Shown here in pieces: positions 5,163 to 7,994 of a stretch of DNA of 7,994 bases. Made by a program: the position numbers and the translations under genes. The notes under the pieces were generated by a model that was given only the letters and a program-made list of their open reading frames with translations, had not been told where the DNA came from and did not search any database. Numbering within the stretch: position 1 is the stretch's first letter; each line of letters opens with the position of its first letter. This DNA comes from an uncultured Collinsella sp. (lineage in GTDB: Bacteria; Actinomycetota; Coriobacteriia; Coriobacteriales; Coriobacteriaceae): assembly GCA_900555515.1 (NCBI GenBank), contig USLO01000077.1, positions 1-7,994 of the forward strand, written 5' to 3'.

Positions 5163-6296
5163 TTAGATGCGGTTCATCTGAGCGGCGACTTTGTTGTACC
5201 AGTCCTGCCACGTGGGCGGGCAGTACTTTTTGGCTGCTGCCGGGGTAAGGGTGGAGCCGTAGTTGGCGCCCAGATAGGCAACGTGAGCGGAGATGCCCTC
5301 GCTCCAGCTGCCAAAGCTGCGCCAACCGCCGCCACGGGCACTCCAGCCCCAAGCGTTGTAAGAATTGGCGCAATAAGCGCCCTTGGTGCTCTCGATGCAG
5401 GCGATGGCGGGGGACCAACGGGGGTCGACACCGGTATTCCAAGCGGCGACGGCAAAGTTATAGCCCTGGCCTGCCATGGGGGAGCCGGCGAGATAATTGT
5501 CGATGCGGCTCGTCCACTCATTAATGAACGAATCGTAATCGGAGCTACCGGTATTGGTGTTGTTCACCGTGGTGTCGATGGTGGTGTTGGTGTTGGTGGC
5601 CTGGCTGCTGGAATTGCTGCCGCTTACGCCCTCGCCCGAGAGCTTCTCGGCGGCAGCGGCCTTATCGGCCTCAAGCTTGGCAAGCTCGGCGGCATTTTCC
5701 TGCTCGGCTTTTGCCTGTGCCTCGCTGCGGAGCTGCTGGGCCTGCGCCAGCGCATCCTCGGCGTTTTTCTGCTCTGCCTCAAGCTGTGACTTGGCCTGCT
5801 GGAGCTCGGCCTTGTTCTGCTCGAGTTCGGTTTGCATGTTATTGAGCTCTTCGATCTCGTCGACGCTTGAGCTCGTGATCTGGTTGGTGTATTTGCAGGT
5901 CGTGATGAACTCACCCAGGCTCTGCGCGTTGACCAGGAAGCTCACGATGGGATTGGTGCCCTTCTGATACTTGTACAGATCGCGCATGGCGGAGCTTGCC
6001 TTGGCCTGCTGCTCGGGAAGCTTGGCCTCGATTTCCTCGATGCTTGCCTCATTGGAGTCAATCTGCTTTTGCAGGTCATCGAGTTTGGTGCGGGCGTCGT
6101 TGTAGGCGCTCGTGGCGGCTTCGATCTTCTGCTGGGCTGCGGAAAGCTGGTCCTGCGTTGCCTGCGAGGCGGCATACGCCGCAACGGGGGAGAGCATCGG
6201 CGTGGCCGTCAGCGCAACGGCAAGCGCGGCGCTCGTGATGATACGAGCCGGCTTCGACGCAATGAGCGCTGCGGTGCGATGATTCGAATGCTGCAT
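5163..6296 (-). CDS. secreted cell-wall hydrolase: PcsB-like coiled coil plus lysozyme-like domain
   Basis: 377 residues. A signal peptide (basic start, hydrophobic 19-40) probably ends after AYA at residue 43. Two coiled coils (about 45-110 and 145-220) flank RDLYKYQKGTNPIVSFLVNA (105-124), the pattern of the PcsB/CwlO coiled-coil module that FtsEX controls in streptococci and bacilli. A Ser/Thr/Asn-rich linker (222-255) leads to a C-terminal domain (about 257-377) with ACIESTKG (Glu302, likely catalytic acid), SYNAWGWSARGGGW and WSEGISAHVAYLG. This looks like a lysozyme/glucosaminidase fold rather than the CHAP or NlpC/P60 domain of classical PcsB and CwlO. The likely role is peptidoglycan cleavage in division. 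ATG at 6296 is chosen (SD GAGGG, five bases away); a TTG at 6311 is in frame. Confidence 0.88.
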   Translation of the reverse strand: MQHSNHRTAALIASKPARIITSAALAVALTATPMLSPVAAYAASQATQDQLSAAQQKIEAATSAYNDARTKLDDLQKQIDSNEASIEEIEAKLPEQQAKASSAMRDLYKYQKGTNPIVSFLVNAQSLGEFITTCKYTNQITSSSVDEIEELNNMQTELEQNKAELQQAKSQLEAEQKNAEDALAQAQQLRSEAQAKAEQENAAELAKLEADKAAAAEKLSGEGVSGSNSSSQATNTNTTIDTTVNNTNTGSSDYDSFINEWTSRIDNYLAGSPMAGQGYNFAVAAWNTGVDPRWSPAIACIESTKGAYCANSYNAWGWSARGGGWRSFGSWSEGISAHVAYLGANYGSTLTPAAAKKYCPPTWQDWYNKVAAQMNRI

Positions 6297-6358
6297 CCAG
6301 TCCCTCTGCAATCAATCGTAGGTTATGGTTCGAACGGTATTCTACTACTGCTTTCGAC

Positions 6359-6403
6359 CTCAACTTGAACCTTAAAGGTTCCAAAGGGTCAAGTTGAACT
6401 TGA
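6359..6403. promoter_or_regulatory. palindrome cluster upstream of the cell-wall hydrolase gene
   Basis: Three palindromes lie close together: TCAACTTGA (6360-6368), GAACCTTAAAGGTTC (6367-6381, centre A) and TCAAGTTGAACTTGA (6389-6403, centre G), the last two perfect over 15 bp and 22 bp apart centre to centre. The outer ends form a larger imperfect inverted repeat (CCTCAA at 6359 and TTGAGG at 6401). A related AGTTCAACT is at 6452-6460 and TAACGTTA at 6462-6469. They lie 60-110 bp (the last two to about 170 bp) before the hydrolase start. A possible -10 on the minus strand, TAGAAT, is at 6344-6339. The repeat pattern is seen; the operator role is inferred. Confidence 0.65.
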
Positions 6404-6530
6404 GGCTTTGGCTTTGACCTGCAGTTATGATGAATTGTTGAGAAACCATAGAGTTCAACTTTAACGTTACAGAGCCCTGTTTGAGAGGAGTTTTGGGCTG
6501 TAAAAGCTATCTCAACGTGGGGTTTTATAA

Positions 6531-7163
6531 CTACAGCGTGCCCTTCTGGCGAGCCTGCTCAATCTCTTCGAGGGCCTCGGCGGGGGTGAACGAACAGGTG
6601 CCGTCGCCGAGTTTGACTACCCGGATATCGTCGCCGGTATGGACCTCTCCGCCCTTTAGTACCACGCCAAAAACGCCCTCGTGGGGAAAGATACAGTCGC
6701 CGGCGAGATAGTAGATGGCACAGCGGGTGTGGCAGACCTTGCCGATCTGACTGATTTCGACCAGGACATCGTTGCCAATCTTGAGCTGCGTTCCCAGGGG
6801 GAGCGAGAGCAGGTTGATGCCCTGGGTTGTGAAGTTCTCGCCAAAGTCGGCCTCGTGCACATCGAGCCCGCGCGCCTGCGCCGTCTGGATAGACTCTGCA
6901 GCTAAAAAGGAAACCTGGCGGTGCCAATGCCCGGCGTGCGCATCGGAGGCGAGGCCAAACTGCTCGATGACGGTGTCGTGCCCGTCGGCGACGGGTGACT
7001 TACGCGTGCCTTTGTGCTCCGACGTGTTGATTGAGACGATACGGGCAGGCCCGTTGTAAGCATCGTTTGCGGTGCGTAGGGGAGCTGCCGTCTGGGCACG
7101 ATCTGCAAGTTCGCGCTTGGCGGCGTCAATGATGGGGTTGTTGATCGGATGAGCCTGGGGCAC
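6531..7163 (-). CDS. MOSC-domain protein
   Basis: 210 residues. Residues 1-40 are an extra N-terminal segment of unknown role. From 41 the protein matches MOSC domains of the YiiM type: RIVSINTSEHKGTRK (41-55), GLASDAHAGHWHRQVSFL (70-87), FGENFTTQGINL (107-118), LGTQLKIGNDVLVEISQIGK (123-142), then VCHTRCAIYYLAGDCIFPHEGVF with Cys144, Cys148 and Cys157. Characterised relatives bind the molybdenum cofactor or carry out N-hydroxylated base reduction; the conserved Cys is the presumed metal or sulfur ligand. The start is a GTG at 7163 with AAAGGTG five bases upstream. It is transcribed toward the hydrolase gene, with no clear terminator between, so readthrough is possible. No cofactor biosynthesis gene is nearby. 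Confidence 0.88.
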   Translation of the reverse strand: MPQAHPINNPIIDAAKRELADRAQTAAPLRTANDAYNGPARIVSINTSEHKGTRKSPVADGHDTVIEQFGLASDAHAGHWHRQVSFLAAESIQTAQARGLDVHEADFGENFTTQGINLLSLPLGTQLKIGNDVLVEISQIGKVCHTRCAIYYLAGDCIFPHEGVFGVVLKGGEVHTGDDIRVVKLGDGTCSFTPAEALEEIEQARQKGTL

Positions 7164-7186
7164 GGTGCACCTTTCGACGGGGCGGG

Positions 7187-7294
7187 CTACATGTTGAATC
7201 CTACAACAATGGTAGGTTCATTGCCCATTGTCATACAACGGTGAGCGCCGTCTTCGTGCTGGCCTTCGTGCTGGACGATTACGTCGATTGCCAT
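7187..7294 (-). CDS. possible 35-residue ORF just upstream of the MOSC gene
   Basis: The minus strand encodes MAIDVIVQHEG, then QHEDGAHRC, then MTMGNEPTIVVGFNM and a TAG stop 23 bases before the MOSC start. The frame reads plausibly and contains a duplicated QHE(G/D) unit. The only start is ATG at 7294; its upstream sequence (CCACCGTATCT) has no SD, so a leaderless message would be needed, or the ORF is chance. It could be a leader peptide or a small protein rich in His and Cys. No homolog is known to me. Confidence 0.3.
   Translation of the reverse strand: MAIDVIVQHEGQHEDGAHRCMTMGNEPTIVVGFNM
7252..7275. repeat. tandem 12-bp duplication
   Basis: CTTCGTGCTGG occurs at 7252-7262 and again at 7264-7274, a tandem duplication of a 12-bp unit (the last base differs). 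It keeps the frame of the small minus-strand ORF and produces its repeated QHE(G/D). Confidence 0.85.
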
Positions 7295-7309
7295 AGATAC
7301 GGTGGAGCT

Positions 7310-7339
7310 TTGGGCGCCGGCGGCTTGGCACGCTAGAAT
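7310..7339 (+). promoter_or_regulatory. possible promoter of the ATP-grasp gene
   Basis: TAGAAT (7334-7339) fits a -10 hexamer five of six. TTGGGC (7310-7315), 18 bases upstream, is a weak -35. The start would be near 7346, giving a leader of about 50 bases. The small ORF on the other strand would be divergent from it. Confidence 0.3.
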
Positions 7340-7395
7340 AATTCAGTTGCGCAAAGACCGCCCATTGTGTGGGCAGTTCATGATAGGAAGTTTCC

Positions 7396-7994
7396 ATGGC
7401 ATTGCAATTTACAGAGCGCGAGTTCATTCCCGTGCTGCTCGGTGGCGACATCAACGCCTATTCGGTGGCGCGTGCCTTCTACGAGGAGTACCAGGTCAAG
7501 AGTCTGGTCTTTGGCAAGTATCAGACGGGTCCCGCGTACCGCAGCCAGATTATCGACTACACGCCCAACGTGGATATCGACACCATGCCCGTGATGCTCA
7601 AAACCGTCAACGGCATTGCCCAAGCGCATGCCGACAAGACGATTGTCCTTGTGGGCTGTGGCGACAACTATGTCGCTCTCGTGGCTCAAGCCAAGGATGC
7701 TCATGAGCTGGCGGATAACATCGTCGCTCCCTACGCGCCCTACAGCATGCTCGAGCAGTGCCAGAAGAAGGAGATCTTCTACGAGCTGTGCGAGAAGCAT
7801 GGCGTGCCCTATCCGCACACGTTTACCTTTACCAAGGCGATGCTCAATGCCCAGGGTGAGGCGCCTGCCGAAGTGCTCGACCAGATCGATTTTCCTTACC
7901 CGATGATTCTGAAGCCTTCTGACGGCATCATGTGGTGGGAGCACGAGTTCGAGGGTCAGAAGAAGGCCTACGAGATTGCCGATCGCGCCGAGCT
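7396..7994 (+). CDS. ATP-grasp carboxylate-amine ligase, 5' part (runs off the window)
   Basis: 199 codons remain open to the window edge. Residues 10-30 (FIPVLLGGDINAYSVARAF) form the N-terminal nucleotide-fold segment typical of ATP-grasp ligases. Residues 81-97 (KTIVLVGCGDNYVALVA) lead to the pre-ATP-grasp region, KKEIFYELCEKHGVPYPHT (124-142) opens the ATP-grasp domain, and FPYPMILKPS (166-175) holds the ATP-binding Lys172. The family joins a carboxylate to an amine using ATP. Relatives include D-aspartate ligases that build peptidoglycan cross-bridges, and other enzymes with unknown substrates, so substrate is not assigned. The ATG at 7396 has AGGAAG about five bases upstream. The C-terminal catalytic residues lie outside the window. 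Confidence 0.88.
   Translation, partial: MALQFTEREFIPVLLGGDINAYSVARAFYEEYQVKSLVFGKYQTGPAYRSQIIDYTPNVDIDTMPVMLKTVNGIAQAHADKTIVLVGCGDNYVALVAQAKDAHELADNIVAPYAPYSMLEQCQKKEIFYELCEKHGVPYPHTFTFTKAMLNAQGEAPAEVLDQIDFPYPMILKPSDGIMWWEHEFEGQKKAYEIADRAE

Noticed and set aside
4755..5789. Long plus-strand open frame of 344 codons
   Set aside because: It crosses the terminator and lies antisense to the hydrolase gene and out of frame with the kinase gene; its Gly/Ala/Leu-rich content is a mirror of the real genes.
6437..6516. GTTGAGA/TCTCAAC inverted repeat as terminator of the MOSC gene
   Set aside because: The arms are 66 bp apart and only 7 bp long, with no T-run; chance pairing is more likely.
1..7994. 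Mobile elements, CRISPR array, tRNA, rRNA or phage genes
   Set aside because: No transposase, integrase, regularly spaced repeat, or RNA-gene sequence pattern was found on reading both strands.

Overview
The window looks like chromosomal DNA from a GC-rich Gram-positive, most likely a gut Coriobacteriia member such as Collinsella. This is an inference from G/C-biased third codon positions, mixed ATG/GTG starts with purine-rich Shine-Dalgarno (SD) sites, and the style of the proteins (FxLYD lipobox-free anchored protein, PcsB-like secreted coiled coil, small HTH gene before a membrane kinase, ATP-grasp ligase of the 'VLLGGDINAYSVARAF' type). No rRNA, tRNA, CRISPR array, transposase or phage gene is visible.

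Layout. 1-351 is mostly non-coding: a possible 5' end of a leftward gene leaves the window at base 1, followed by GC-rich inverted repeats and then an AT-rich promoter region with an inverted repeat over the -35. 352-1539 encodes an M20 amidohydrolase. 1540-2589 holds a compact toxin-antitoxin module, higB and higA overlapping by 29 bp, behind a TATAAT promoter flanked by palindromes, followed directly by a small membrane protein. 2590-3197 holds an anchored FxLYD-domain protein whose SD lies inside one arm of a long perfect inverted repeat. 3230-5124 holds a small HTH-like protein and a membrane-anchored Ser/Thr kinase, which may be a signalling pair.

A bidirectional hairpin terminator at 5130-5152 separates these rightward genes from a leftward block: a secreted cell-wall hydrolase (5163-6296, PcsB-like coiled coil plus lysozyme-like domain) and a MOSC-domain protein (6531-7163). 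The 234-bp gap in front of the hydrolase carries a dense cluster of TCAA-type palindromes that look like operators. A possible 35-codon leader ORF precedes the MOSC gene. From 7396 to the window edge runs the 5' part of a rightward ATP-grasp ligase, open to the end of the window.

Functional links are loose. Two genes (the hydrolase and possibly the ATP-grasp ligase) point to the cell envelope, and the anchored FxLYD protein and the kinase sit in the membrane. The most unusual things here are regulatory: the SD-sequestering hairpin at 2691-2751, the palindrome cluster at 6359-6403, and the palindromes around the higBA promoter. No gene cluster in the window can be called a new system with confidence. 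The HTH-kinase pair is the best protein-level candidate.
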